DNA from: Nannobrachium achirus
Taxonomy: Eukaryota > Chordata > Actinopteri > Myctophiformes > Myctophidae
DNA: 64,000 nt
Assembly (NCBI GenBank): GCA_963921795.1
Contig: OY997654.1
Span: forward strand, 1-64,000
Direction of reading: 5' to 3'
In this document: one piece after another, positions 1 through 11,873 of the stretch
How the letters are laid out: each line of letters begins with the position of its first letter
Numbering within the stretch: the first letter of the stretch is position 1
Program-made: the position numbers and the translations under genes
The notes under the pieces: model-generated
Seen by the model: the letters and a program-made list of their open reading frames with translations, nothing else
The model's database searches: none
What the model was told of the DNA's origin: nothing

Positions 1-88
1 CGCCGTACCTGGCCCATTCTGGCACCGTGGCCATAACCTAACACTGGCCATCAGTGGCCGGGGCACATATGCACCCAGTTAACAATTT

Positions 89-129
<41 letters not shown>

Positions 130-225
130 ATCGGAGGATCGCCGTACCGGCCATTCTGGCACCGTGGCCATAACCTAACACTGGCCATCAGTGGCCGGGG
201 CACATATGCACCCAGTTAACAATTT

Positions 226-266
<41 letters not shown>

Positions 267-359
267 GGAGGATCGCCGTACCGGCCATTCTGGCACCGTG
301 GCCATAACCTAACACTGGCCATCAGTGGCCGGGGCACATATGCACCCAGTTAACAATTT

Positions 360-404
<45 letters not shown>

Positions 405-497
405 AGAGGATCGCCGTACCGGCCATTCTGGCACCGTGGCCATAACCTAACACTGGCCATCAGTGGCCGGGGCACATATGCACCCAGTTAACAATTT

Positions 498-538
<41 letters not shown>

Positions 539-631
539 GGAGGATCGCCGTACCGGCCATTCTGGCACCGTGGCCATAACCTAACACTGGCCATCAGTGG
601 CCGGGGCACATATGCACCCAGTTAACAATTT

Positions 632-676
<45 letters not shown>

Positions 677-768
677 GGAGGATCGCCGTACCGGCCATTC
701 TGGCACCGTGGCCATAACCTAACACTGGCCATCAGTGGCCGGGGCACATATGCACCCAGTTAACATTT

Positions 769-811
<43 letters not shown>

Positions 812-904
812 GGAGGATCGCCGTACCGGCCATTCTGGCACCGTGGCCATAACCTAACACTGGCCATCAGTGGCCGGGGCACATATGCACCCAGTTAACA
901 ATTT

Positions 905-949
<45 letters not shown>

Positions 950-1042
950 GGAGGATCGCCGTACCGGCCATTCTGGCACCGTGGCCATAACCTAACACTG
1001 GCCATCAGTGGCCGGGGCACATATGCACCCAGTTAACAATTT

Positions 1043-1085
<43 letters not shown>

Positions 1086-1178
1086 GGAGGATCGCCGTAC
1101 CGGCCATTCTGGCACCGTGGCCATAACCTAACACTGGCCATCAGTGGCCGGGGCACATATGCACCCAGTTAACAATTT

Positions 1179-1221
<43 letters not shown>

Positions 1222-1314
1222 GGAGGATCGCCGTACCGGCCATTCTGGCACCGTGGCCATAACCTAACACTGGCCATCAGTGGCCGGGGCACATATGCAC
1301 CCAGTTAACAATTT

Positions 1315-1361
<47 letters not shown>

Positions 1362-1454
1362 GGAGGATCGCCGTACCGGCCATTCTGGCACCGTGGCCAT
1401 AACCTAACACTGGCCATCAGTGGCCGGGGCACATATGCACCCAGTTAACAATTT

Positions 1455-1497
<43 letters not shown>

Positions 1498-1591
1498 GGA
1501 GGATCGCCGTACCGGCCATTCTGGCACCGTGGCCATAACCTAACACTGGCCATCAGTGGCCGGGGGCACATATGCACCCAGTTAACAATTT

Positions 1592-1638
<47 letters not shown>

Positions 1639-1732
1639 GGAGGATCGCCGTACCGGCCATTCTGGCACCGTGGCCATAACCTAACACTGGCCATCAGTGG
1701 CCGGGGCACATATGCACCCAGTTAACAATTTC

Positions 1733-1771
<39 letters not shown>

Positions 1772-1864
1772 GGAGGATCGCCGTACCGGCCATTCTGGCA
1801 CCGTGGCCATAACCTAACACTGGCCATCAGTGGCCGGGGCACATATGCACCCAGTTAACAATTT

Positions 1865-1911
<47 letters not shown>

Positions 1912-2004
1912 GGAGGATCGCCGTACCGGCCATTCTGGCACCGTGGCCATAACCTAACACTGGCCATCAGTGGCCGGGGCACATATGCACCCAGTTAACA
2001 ATTT

Positions 2005-2049
<45 letters not shown>

Positions 2050-2142
2050 GGAGGATCGCCGTACCGGCCATTCTGGCACCGTGGCCATAACCTAACACTG
2101 GCCATCAGTGGCCGGGGCACATATGCACCCAGTTAACAATTT

Positions 2143-2185
<43 letters not shown>

Positions 2186-2278
2186 GGAGGATCGCCGTAC
2201 CGGCCATTCTGGCACCGTGGCCATAACCTAACACTGGCCATCAGTGGCCGGGGCACATATGCACCCAGTTAACAATTT

Positions 2279-2321
<43 letters not shown>

Positions 2322-2414
2322 GGAGGATCGCCGTACCGGCCATTCTGGCACCGTGGCCATAACCTAACACTGGCCATCAGTGGCCGGGGCACATATGCAC
2401 CCAGTTAACAATTT

Positions 2415-2459
<45 letters not shown>

Positions 2460-2552
2460 GGAGGATCGCCGTACCGGCCATTCTGGCACCGTGGCCATAA
2501 CCTAACACTGGCCATCAGTGGCCGGGGCACATATGCACCCAGTTAACAATTT

Positions 2553-2597
<45 letters not shown>

Positions 2598-2690
2598 GGA
2601 GGATCGCCGTACCGGCCATTCTGGCACCGTGGCCATAACCTAACACTGGCCATCAGTGGCCGGGGCACATATGCACCCAGTTAACAATTT

Positions 2691-2733
<43 letters not shown>

Positions 2734-2826
2734 GGAGGATCGCCGTACCGGCCATTCTGGCACCGTGGCCATAACCTAACACTGGCCATCAGTGGCCGGG
2801 GCACATATGCACCCAGTTAACAATTT

Positions 2827-2871
<45 letters not shown>

Positions 2872-3090
2872 GGAGGATCGCCGTACCGGCCATTCTGGCA
2901 CCGTGGCCATAACCTAACACTGGCCATCAGTGGCCGGGGCACATATGCACCCAGTTAACAATTTCAAACACACACACACACACACACACACACAATCGGA
3001 GGATCGCCGTACCGGCCATTCTGGCACCGTGGCCATAACCTAACACTGGCCATCAGTGGCCGGGGCACATATGCACCCAGTTAACAATTT

Positions 3091-3135
<45 letters not shown>

Positions 3136-3228
3136 GGAGGATCGCCGTACCGGCCATTCTGGCACCGTGGCCATAACCTAACACTGGCCATCAGTGGCCG
3201 GGGCACATATGCACCCAGTTAACAATTT

Positions 3229-3273
<45 letters not shown>

Positions 3274-3366
3274 GGAGGATCGCCGTACCGGCCATTCTGG
3301 CACCGTGGCCATAACCTAACACTGGCCATCAGTGGCCGGGGCACATATGCACCCAGTTAACAATTT

Positions 3367-3413
<47 letters not shown>

Positions 3414-3506
3414 GGAGGATCGCCGTACCGGCCATTCTGGCACCGTGGCCATAACCTAACACTGGCCATCAGTGGCCGGGGCACATATGCACCCAGTTAA
3501 CAATTT

Positions 3507-3549
<43 letters not shown>

Positions 3550-3642
3550 GGAGGATCGCCGTACCGGCCATTCTGGCACCGTGGCCATAACCTAACACTG
3601 GCCATCAGTGGCCGGGGCACATATGCACCCAGTTAACAATTT

Positions 3643-3683
<41 letters not shown>

Positions 3684-3776
3684 GGAGGATCGCCGTACCG
3701 GCCATTCTGGCACCGTGGCCATAACCTAACACTGGCCATCAGTGGCCGGGGCACATATGCACCCAGTTAACAATTT

Positions 3777-3819
<43 letters not shown>

Positions 3820-3912
3820 GGAGGATCGCCGTACCGGCCATTCTGGCACCGTGGCCATAACCTAACACTGGCCATCAGTGGCCGGGGCACATATGCACCC
3901 AGTTAACAATTT

Positions 3913-3953
<41 letters not shown>

Positions 3954-4046
3954 GGAGGATCGCCGTACCGGCCATTCTGGCACCGTGGCCATAACCTAAC
4001 ACTGGCCATCAGTGGCCGGGGCACATATGCACCCAGTTAACAATTT

Positions 4047-4089
<43 letters not shown>

Positions 4090-4182
4090 GGAGGATCGCC
4101 GTACCGGCCATTCTGGCACCGTGGCCATAACCTAACACTGGCCATCAGTGGCCGGGGCACATATGCACCCAGTTAACAATTT

Positions 4183-4223
<41 letters not shown>

Positions 4224-4316
4224 GGAGGATCGCCGTACCGGCCATTCTGGCACCGTGGCCATAACCTAACACTGGCCATCAGTGGCCGGGGCACATATGC
4301 ACCCAGTTAACAATTT

Positions 4317-4363
<47 letters not shown>

Positions 4364-4456
4364 GGAGGATCGCCGTACCGGCCATTCTGGCACCGTGGCC
4401 ATAACCTAACACTGGCCATCAGTGGCCGGGGCACATATGCACCCAGTTAACAATTT

Positions 4457-4503
<47 letters not shown>

Positions 4504-4596
4504 GGAGGATCGCCGTACCGGCCATTCTGGCACCGTGGCCATAACCTAACACTGGCCATCAGTGGCCGGGGCACATATGCACCCAGTTAACAATTT

Positions 4597-4633
<37 letters not shown>

Positions 4634-4726
4634 GGAGGATCGCCGTACCGGCCATTCTGGCACCGTGGCCATAACCTAACACTGGCCATCAGTGGCCGGG
4701 GCACATATGCACCCAGTTAACAATTT

Positions 4727-4775
<49 letters not shown>

Positions 4776-4868
4776 GGAGGATCGCCGTACCGGCCATTCT
4801 GGCACCGTGGCCATAACCTAACACTGGCCATCAGTGGCCGGGGCACATATGCACCCAGTTAACAATTT

Positions 4869-4913
<45 letters not shown>

Positions 4914-5006
4914 GGAGGATCGCCGTACCGGCCATTCTGGCACCGTGGCCATAACCTAACACTGGCCATCAGTGGCCGGGGCACATATGCACCCAGTTAA
5001 CAATTT

Positions 5007-5041
<35 letters not shown>

Positions 5042-5134
5042 GGAGGATCGCCGTACCGGCCATTCTGGCACCGTGGCCATAACCTAACACTGGCCATCAG
5101 TGGCCGGGGCACATATGCACCCAGTTAACAATTT

Positions 5135-5181
<47 letters not shown>

Positions 5182-5274
5182 GGAGGATCGCCGTACCGGC
5201 CATTCTGGCACCGTGGCCATAACCTAACACTGGCCATCAGTGGCCGGGGCACATATGCACCCAGTTAACAATTT

Positions 5275-5319
<45 letters not shown>

Positions 5320-5412
5320 GGAGGATCGCCGTACCGGCCATTCTGGCACCGTGGCCATAACCTAACACTGGCCATCAGTGGCCGGGGCACATATGCACCC
5401 AGTTAACAATTT

Positions 5413-5453
<41 letters not shown>

Positions 5454-5546
5454 GGAGGATCGCCGTACCGGCCATTCTGGCACCGTGGCCATAACCTAAC
5501 ACTGGCCATCAGTGGCCGGGGCACATATGCACCCAGTTAACAATTT

Positions 5547-5589
<43 letters not shown>

Positions 5590-5682
5590 GGAGGATCGCC
5601 GTACCGGCCATTCTGGCACCGTGGCCATAACCTAACACTGGCCATCAGTGGCCGGGGCACATATGCACCCAGTTAACAATTT

Positions 5683-5725
<43 letters not shown>

Positions 5726-5818
5726 GGAGGATCGCCGTACCGGCCATTCTGGCACCGTGGCCATAACCTAACACTGGCCATCAGTGGCCGGGGCACATAT
5801 GCACCCAGTTAACAATTT

Positions 5819-5863
<45 letters not shown>

Positions 5864-6083
5864 GGAGGATCGCCGTACCGGCCATTCTGGCACCGTGGCC
5901 ATAACCCTAACACTGGCCATCAGTGGCCGGGGCACATATGCACCCAGTTAACAATTTCAAACACACACACACACACACACACACACAATCGGAGGATCGC
6001 CGTACCGGCCATTCTGGCACCGTGGCCATAACCTAACACTGGCCATCAGTGGCCGGGGCACATATGCACCCAGTTAACAATTT

Positions 6084-6134
<51 letters not shown>

Positions 6135-6227
6135 GGAGGATCGCCGTACCGGCCATTCTGGCACCGTGGCCATAACCTAACACTGGCCATCAGTGGCCGG
6201 GGCACATATGCACCCAGTTAACAATTT

Positions 6228-6272
<45 letters not shown>

Positions 6273-6365
6273 GGAGGATCGCCGTACCGGCCATTCTGGC
6301 ACCGTGGCCATAACCTAACACTGGCCATCAGTGGCCGGGGCACATATGCACCCAGTTAACAATTT

Positions 6366-6408
<43 letters not shown>

Positions 6409-6501
6409 GGAGGATCGCCGTACCGGCCATTCTGGCACCGTGGCCATAACCTAACACTGGCCATCAGTGGCCGGGGCACATATGCACCCAGTTAACAATT
6501 T

Positions 6502-6546
<45 letters not shown>

Positions 6547-6765
6547 GGAGGATCGCCGTACCGGCCATTCTGGCACCGTGGCCATAACCTAACACTGGCC
6601 ATCAGTGGCCGGGGCACATATGCACCCAGTTAACAATTTCAAACACACACACACACACACACACACACAATCGGAGGATCGCCGTACCGGCCATTCTGGC
6701 ACCGTGGCCATAACCTAACACTGGCCATCAGTGGCCGGGGCACATATGCACCCAGTTAACAATTT

Positions 6766-6808
<43 letters not shown>

Positions 6809-6901
6809 GGAGGATCGCCGTACCGGCCATTCTGGCACCGTGGCCATAACCTAACACTGGCCATCAGTGGCCGGGGCACATATGCACCCAGTTAACAATT
6901 T

Positions 6902-6942
<41 letters not shown>

Positions 6943-7035
6943 GGAGGATCGCCGTACCGGCCATTCTGGCACCGTGGCCATAACCTAACACTGGCCATCA
7001 GTGGCCGGGGCACATATGCACCCAGTTAACAATTT

Positions 7036-7074
<39 letters not shown>

Positions 7075-7167
7075 GGAGGATCGCCGTACCGGCCATTCTG
7101 GCACCGTGGCCATAACCTAACACTGGCCATCAGTGGCCGGGGCACATATGCACCCAGTTAACAATTT

Positions 7168-7210
<43 letters not shown>

Positions 7211-7303
7211 GGAGGATCGCCGTACCGGCCATTCTGGCACCGTGGCCATAACCTAACACTGGCCATCAGTGGCCGGGGCACATATGCACCCAGTTAACAA
7301 TTT

Positions 7304-7344
<41 letters not shown>

Positions 7345-7437
7345 GGAGGATCGCCGTACCGGCCATTCTGGCACCGTGGCCATAACCTAACACTGGCCAT
7401 CAGTGGCCGGGGCACATATGCACCCAGTTAACAATTT

Positions 7438-7478
<41 letters not shown>

Positions 7479-7571
7479 GGAGGATCGCCGTACCGGCCAT
7501 TCTGGCACCGTGGCCATAACCTAACACTGGCCATCAGTGGCCGGGGCACATATGCACCCAGTTAACAATTT

Positions 7572-7614
<43 letters not shown>

Positions 7615-7658
7615 AGAGGATCGCCGTACCGGCCATTCTGGCACCGTGGCCATAACCT
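1..7658. repeat. Compound satellite array, ~136-bp units with internal (CA)n
   Basis: About 56 head-to-tail units fill this stretch. Each has a near-invariant part of about 100 bp, running from ATCGGAGGATCGCC to AACAATTTCAAA, followed by a (CA)n tract of roughly 26 to 48 bp. Nearly all length variation lies in the CA tract. Substitutions in the constant part are rare (for example ATCAGAGG near 401 and 7613), which points to recent amplification or ongoing homogenisation. The constant part carries the short inverted repeat CACTG-gccat-CAGTG. Open frames across it (Thr-His or Cys-Val repeats) are by-products of CA repeats and are not genes. The array begins before the window and stops abruptly at 7658 against the retroelement array. 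Confidence 0.97.
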
Positions 7659-10094
7659 GCAGCCCCAATAGAATCGACTAGTCGTAAAGTAGCTGGAAAT
7701 ACAAGGCAATGGATGCAGAACAATATGGAAATATTACAGGGTCACTATAGGCATACGATTGCCACACTGACTCAGCCGTTACAGCCACACAATCAGGAGG
7801 CTTTTGTCATAGCGATGGGATGGGCACGAAAGCGGTTTTCACATAGACTAATGTCAACAACCTTAGACAAGGTTGAAAACACACTACATTTGCATACACG
7901 CACACAACATGAACAAGCAAACATACAACAATCCACCTTGAGAACTCAGACACATATTGAGCCACATACACAGGCATTACATGCACCAATGGGTACATAC
8001 AGAGCACATCCCAACGCTATAGACTCCTCATCTCATTTAGGCCCCCATAGAGAAGTGGAGTGGCCACGCTTAACTAGAGAAGTACGTCCTCCACTGTTAC
8101 CGACACCTAGGCGGAATGAAATTGGCATTCCACCTCTGTTGCCAAATTTAAGAAGACCAGATGGTAGATCTAGATCTGGGTTTGGTCGAAGGCCTGGTCC
8201 TTCTTCCAAACGAAATTATGGCCCTGGTGGTGGATCTGATGTGGGCTCTGGGCCTAGTTCTGATTTGCATTTTGGTTCTAACGGTAGATTGAGTTTGGAT
8301 GTTGACCCTAGTGCTAATCCTAATCCTATACATAGGGTGGATGGTGACTCTGTTCTTGACATGGAAATTGGCCCTGGCTCTAACCCTAACCCTAATCCTG
8401 GCCCTGACCCTGACCCTGACCCTAACCCTAACCCTAGTCTTAACCCTCAACCTGACTCTAACCCTAAACATAACCTGGAGTCGGGTTCTGACCCTAACCC
8501 TAACCTTAAACATAACCCTAGCCCTAACCCTAACCCTAACCCTAACCCTAAACATAACCTTGAGTTGGGTTCTGACCCCAACCCTAACCTTAAACATAAC
8601 CCTAGTGTTGACCTTGATCTTGGCTTGGATTTTGGTTCCATAGTGCGGGACTCTGTGCAGGTGGTGTCTCCTCTTCCTCCCCGTCCGGTAATAGCGGGAC
8701 CGTGTGAAGATCTTTTGGTAGATGTAGATGTGGGCTTGCGGGCACAGGGTCTTGGAGAACTGCCGCTGGTTGTATCAGAGCAGGCTGTTGATGTTGTAGA
8801 GGAGGTTACGGTTCCATCTGTTGCAACGATTTCTGGAACAGCACAGATCACTCATAAGGATCCGTCCCAATCTAGAATGGGGTTAACTAAGTCCAATATT
8901 TGCTCTCTGTATTTGGGGGAACGACCGAAAGCGTTCGGTCTACTTCCCCGGGAACAGAGACCACAACCAAATAGAACGACGGTCCGTTCAGTGGTTCCTT
9001 TCCTTCCCTCTGTTTTGGAGGAGAAGGAGGATAAACTCTTAGAGGACCTTAGTGAGGAATTGGAATTGGAGAGTTCTATTCCTTCTCTTCCTCTCCCCTC
9101 TGCGACATCAACACCTAAAATGGAGATACCAAGCCATAAAGGCACTTCTCCGTTTTCCCCTCAGCCTCGAAAATTGGGTTTTGATGGTACTGGGGAGATG
9201 ACTAGTGTCACTGGCCCCTATAGCTCTTCTCAAAATTCTTCCTTTACTACACAGAGTTATTCCCAGTCTAATTCTTCCATTAATGTTTATAGATCCAGAA
9301 CAGTGGGGAACTTGAGTTTGAGTAAAGTCTTATTGACCTCTCTTTCTCCAACAGGAAGCGCCCATCGAAGGTCTGGTAATAAGAATAAAAAACAGGCAGG
9401 GGAGGTTATGATGAGCGAAACAGCTACAGCAAAAGGGTCAATCCCTGAACAACAAAAAATATCCTCTGAACCCTCCTTTAACAGCCCAGTTCTGCCCAAA
9501 ACCGACCTGTCTCTGGGGGCTTCCAATTTAGATATTATAACAGCTTCTTCTCCGTGCGTACCAACTTATCATAGAGCCAGACCGGGTAAAAAATTGGTTG
9601 ACTGGAAAATCCAAATTAGGGAAAAGGTGGCTTTTTTGGGTGACAGTAACTTGGCACGCATTCCTTCGTCTAACCGTACGGGAATTCAAATTGATAGCTA
9701 TCCAGGTGCAGGTTTTCATCATATGACCAAGCTCTTTGAAATGGCAGAGTCTAATGGTGATGTGGAAACAGTTGTTATTTCGGTGGGGATTAACTGTAAA
9801 GACTTGGATGTCTTTCAGACTTCACTTAAGCAGCTGAGTGAGATGGTATTAAATGCTCGATTGGCCTTTCCGAATGCATCCATTTTTGTACCTTTGATCA
9901 ATTATTCCAAATTCCTGATGCCCACGCAGAAAACTAATTTGAATCTTATTAATAATTACATTAAAGCACATTTCAACTACCTGGATTCTATTCGTTCGGA
10001 GTGTTTCAATTGTACATCTGATTCGGTTCATTGGAAACAGGGTACAGCTAAGCTTATATTTGACCATTGGTGCACACAATTGAATTTTCAATAG
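7656..10094 (+). CDS. PLE ORF1, 5'-truncated: (NP)n linker plus SGNH hydrolase
   Basis: This is the ORF1 frame continuing from the truncation point. An internal ATG at 7713 would give 793 residues. The N-terminal 90-odd residues of the complete protein (see 37484-40201) are absent because the satellite replaces them. The Pro/Arg-rich part, the CCCTAA-encoded dipeptide tract (about 8305-8610) and the C-terminal SGNH domain with GDSN, GIN and DSVHW blocks are intact. It differs from the other copies in a short stretch (LDKVEN where they read LDEVAN). It has no promoter of its own unless one lies in the satellite. Confidence 0.85.
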   Translation, partial: PAAPIESTSRKVAGNTRQWMQNNMEILQGHYRHTIATLTQPLQPHNQEAFVIAMGWARKRFSHRLMSTTLDKVENTLHLHTRTQHEQANIQQSTLRTQTHIEPHTQALHAPMGTYRAHPNAIDSSSHLGPHREVEWPRLTREVRPPLLPTPRRNEIGIPPLLPNLRRPDGRSRSGFGRRPGPSSKRNYGPGGGSDVGSGPSSDLHFGSNGRLSLDVDPSANPNPIHRVDGDSVLDMEIGPGSNPNPNPGPDPDPDPNPNPSLNPQPDSNPKHNLESGSDPNPNLKHNPSPNPNPNPNPKHNLELGSDPNPNLKHNPSVDLDLGLDFGSIVRDSVQVVSPLPPRPVIAGPCEDLLVDVDVGLRAQGLGELPLVVSEQAVDVVEEVTVPSVATISGTAQITHKDPSQSRMGLTKSNICSLYLGERPKAFGLLPREQRPQPNRTTVRSVVPFLPSVLEEKEDKLLEDLSEELELESSIPSLPLPSATSTPKMEIPSHKGTSPFSPQPRKLGFDGTGEMTSVTGPYSSSQNSSFTTQSYSQSNSSINVYRSRTVGNLSLSKVLLTSLSPTGSAHRRSGNKNKKQAGEVMMSETATAKGSIPEQQKISSEPSFNSPVLPKTDLSLGASNLDIITASSPCVPTYHRARPGKKLVDWKIQIREKVAFLGDSNLARIPSSNRTGIQIDSYPGAGFHHMTKLFEMAESNGDVETVVISVGINCKDLDVFQTSLKQLSEMVLNARLAFPNASIFVPLINYSKFLMPTQKTNLNLINNYIKAHFNYLDSIRSECFNCTSDSVHWKQGTAKLIFDHWCTQLNFQ

Positions 10095-10138
10095 GACATG
10101 AGCAGAACTCTGGCCCCATTTTGCAGGAGAATACAGAT

Positions 10139-11867
10139 CAAGGTCAAGGTCAAGGTACACTTTATTTGTCCACAAGGGAAATTTGTCTTGGGCTTTCACC
10201 CCTGCTACAGCCACACACAAAACATCAGTAACAAAACAGTAGAAACATACATTACATTGTGCACAGTGATTAATTAATACACTCAGTCAGTGCTGTTTCA
10301 GAGCGTCGTTCAACAATCCAATGGACACGGGTACAAATGATTTTTTAAACCTAATGTACTTCCATACAGGTTCACTGTACCTTCTTCCCGAAGGTAGAAG
10401 TACAAACTTCCCATGTAGCACATGGGTCGCATCACCAATTATTTTCTGAGCCTGCCTTAGTGCCGCCTGCTCGTAAATAGACTGCAGAGAGGGGAGTTGT
10501 CTTACTCCTATAATCTTCCCTGCAGTCTGAACCAATCTCAACAATTTGGACCTCAGTTGCACTGAGAGATTACCGAACCAAACTGTAATACCAAATCTAA
10601 CCAGGCTCTCCAAGACTGCCCGATAGAACACTAACATAAACTTTTGGTCAACACCGTGAACCCTCAGACGGCGGAGGAAGTGTAGTCTTTGCTGTAGTTT
10701 ACTACAGAGGCTGTCCACATGTGTATTCCATGTTAGTGAATTGTCAATAGAAATGCCCAAGTATTTATATGAGGAAACCTGTGAGATGGCTGAGTCATGA
10801 ATGACCACAGGCCTGTGGTCACCAACGCTCATAGGATCGAACACCATCTCCTGTGTCTTCATAACATTGAGAACAAGGTAGTTGTCATCACACCAACTGA
10901 CAAACCTCTGTACCTCTTGAAAATACTCAGCTAGATCCTTATCCTTATCCAGTAGTGCTAAGATGGCAGTATCATCTGAGAATTTAATAATGTAATTATT
11001 CGGGTTCTCACTTCTACACTCATTTGTGTACAAAGTGAAAAGGACAGGTGAGCTAACGCAGCCCTGAGGTGCTCCAGTACTTAAGGTTCTGGGCTCTGAC
11101 AAAATACCATTCACACTGACCCTTTGAGTGCGTTCAGTTAAAAAGGAATAATACCACCTGATAATAAGAGGATGGACATTAAGGTCCTTTAACCTCTTAA
11201 TTAAGAGATGTGGCTGTATTGTATTAAACGCTGAGCTGAAATCTACAAGAAGAAGGCGTGCATAAGCTTTGTTCTTTTTGTCTTTGTCTAAGTGTTTCAA
11301 AAGAAAATAATCCAAGGCCAAAACGGCATCCTCTATACCCCTGTCACTCCTGTATGCAAACTGAAACGTATCTAATGAACAACCCACCGCTGCCTTCAAC
11401 AAACTGATAATGATTTTCTCAAAACACTTCATAATTACTGAAGTCAGAGCGACTGGGCGGTAGTCATTATTTTCCTTGCAGCATGCCTTTTTGGGGACAG
11501 GGATTATAATGGAGTCTTTCCAGGTGGATGGAACAGTACATGAGTCCAGTGACTTTTGGTAGATGGGACACCAAGCCTCTGCCAGTTCCTGGCTGCATGA
11601 GTGCAGCAACCGGCCACATATCCCATCCGGACCTGAGGCCTTCCGGGGACATGTGCGAGAAAACATCCTCTGGACTTCATGCTGATCCACAGTGATTCCC
11701 AGATCGCTGTGTGCGGGTACAGACTCGAGGGCAGCTTTTTGTTCCTGCAAGAAGTCAGCTGTTCCAAACCTTGCATAAAAGTTGTTTAGTTCATCTGCCT
11801 TTTCTTTTTCATTTGAAACACTGAGGCCCTTCTTAGCTGGAGCCATGTTAGTCATGGCCTTCATAGA
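10139..11867 (-). mobile_element. 5'-truncated Rex1/L2-group LINE in U0
   Basis: A 1729-bp LINE on the minus strand, flanked by a 6-bp target-site duplication ACAGAT (10133-10138 and 11868-11873). Its 3' end, at the low-coordinate side, has an AATAAA-like stretch (ACAAATAAAG) followed by a short (CCTTGA)n tail, as in fish L2/Rex1 LINEs whose 3' ends are tandem oligonucleotides instead of poly(A). The 5' end is truncated, so no endonuclease domain remains. It sits 38 bp past the ORF1 stop, inside the ORF2 open frame. The same insertion recurs in U1 and U2. Confidence 0.93.
10287..11864 (-). CDS. LINE reverse transcriptase, 5'-truncated (Rex1/L2 group)
   Basis: A 525-residue open frame covering the reverse transcriptase and the C-terminal region of a non-LTR retrotransposon. 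Visible motifs: RKASGPDGI (about 74-82), NDYRPVALTS (133-142), motif A LVDFSSAFNTI with Asp208, motif B STGAPQG (262-268), motif C FSDD (295-298, where the family usually has FADD), then the YKYLGI and LHFLRRLR blocks and an LLPSGRRY tail. The apurinic endonuclease that normally precedes the RT is missing, so the copy could not retrotranspose alone. The first ATG lies 4 bp inside the 5' truncation point and is probably fortuitous. The clade call (Rex1 or L2) is from motif style and tail type only. Confidence 0.9.
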   Translation of the reverse strand: MKAMTNMAPAKKGLSVSNEKEKADELNNFYARFGTADFLQEQKAALESVPAHSDLGITVDQHEVQRMFSRTCPRKASGPDGICGRLLHSCSQELAEAWCPIYQKSLDSCTVPSTWKDSIIIPVPKKACCKENNDYRPVALTSVIMKCFEKIIISLLKAAVGCSLDTFQFAYRSDRGIEDAVLALDYFLLKHLDKDKKNKAYARLLLVDFSSAFNTIQPHLLIKRLKDLNVHPLIIRWYYSFLTERTQRVSVNGILSEPRTLSTGAPQGCVSSPVLFTLYTNECRSENPNNYIIKFSDDTAILALLDKDKDLAEYFQEVQRFVSWCDDNYLVLNVMKTQEMVFDPMSVGDHRPVVIHDSAISQVSSYKYLGISIDNSLTWNTHVDSLCSKLQQRLHFLRRLRVHGVDQKFMLVFYRAVLESLVRFGITVWFGNLSVQLRSKLLRLVQTAGKIIGVRQLPSLQSIYEQAALRQAQKIIGDATHVLHGKFVLLPSGRRYSEPVWKYIRFKKSFVPVSIGLLNDALKQH

Positions 11868-11873
11868 ACAGAT

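Noticed and set aside
1404-1725. 101-codon frames of Thr-His or Cys-Val repeats in the satellite
   Set aside because: By-products of (CA)n; other satellite units have different CA lengths and do not keep the frame.
1-7658. CRISPR-like regular repeats
   Set aside because: The 'spacers' are all CA dinucleotide and the repeat is 100 bp; it is a vertebrate satellite.
8148-8643. Open frames of Leu-Thr repeats (+) and Val-Arg or Leu-Gly repeats (-), repeated in every unit
   Set aside because: They are other-frame readings of the CCCTAA tract inside ORF1; a hexamer repeat keeps several frames open without coding.
9849-10220. 123-codon minus-strand frame across the ORF1 end and LINE tail
   Set aside because: It crosses two unrelated elements and is lost in U3-U6 where the LINE is absent; a shadow of ORF1.
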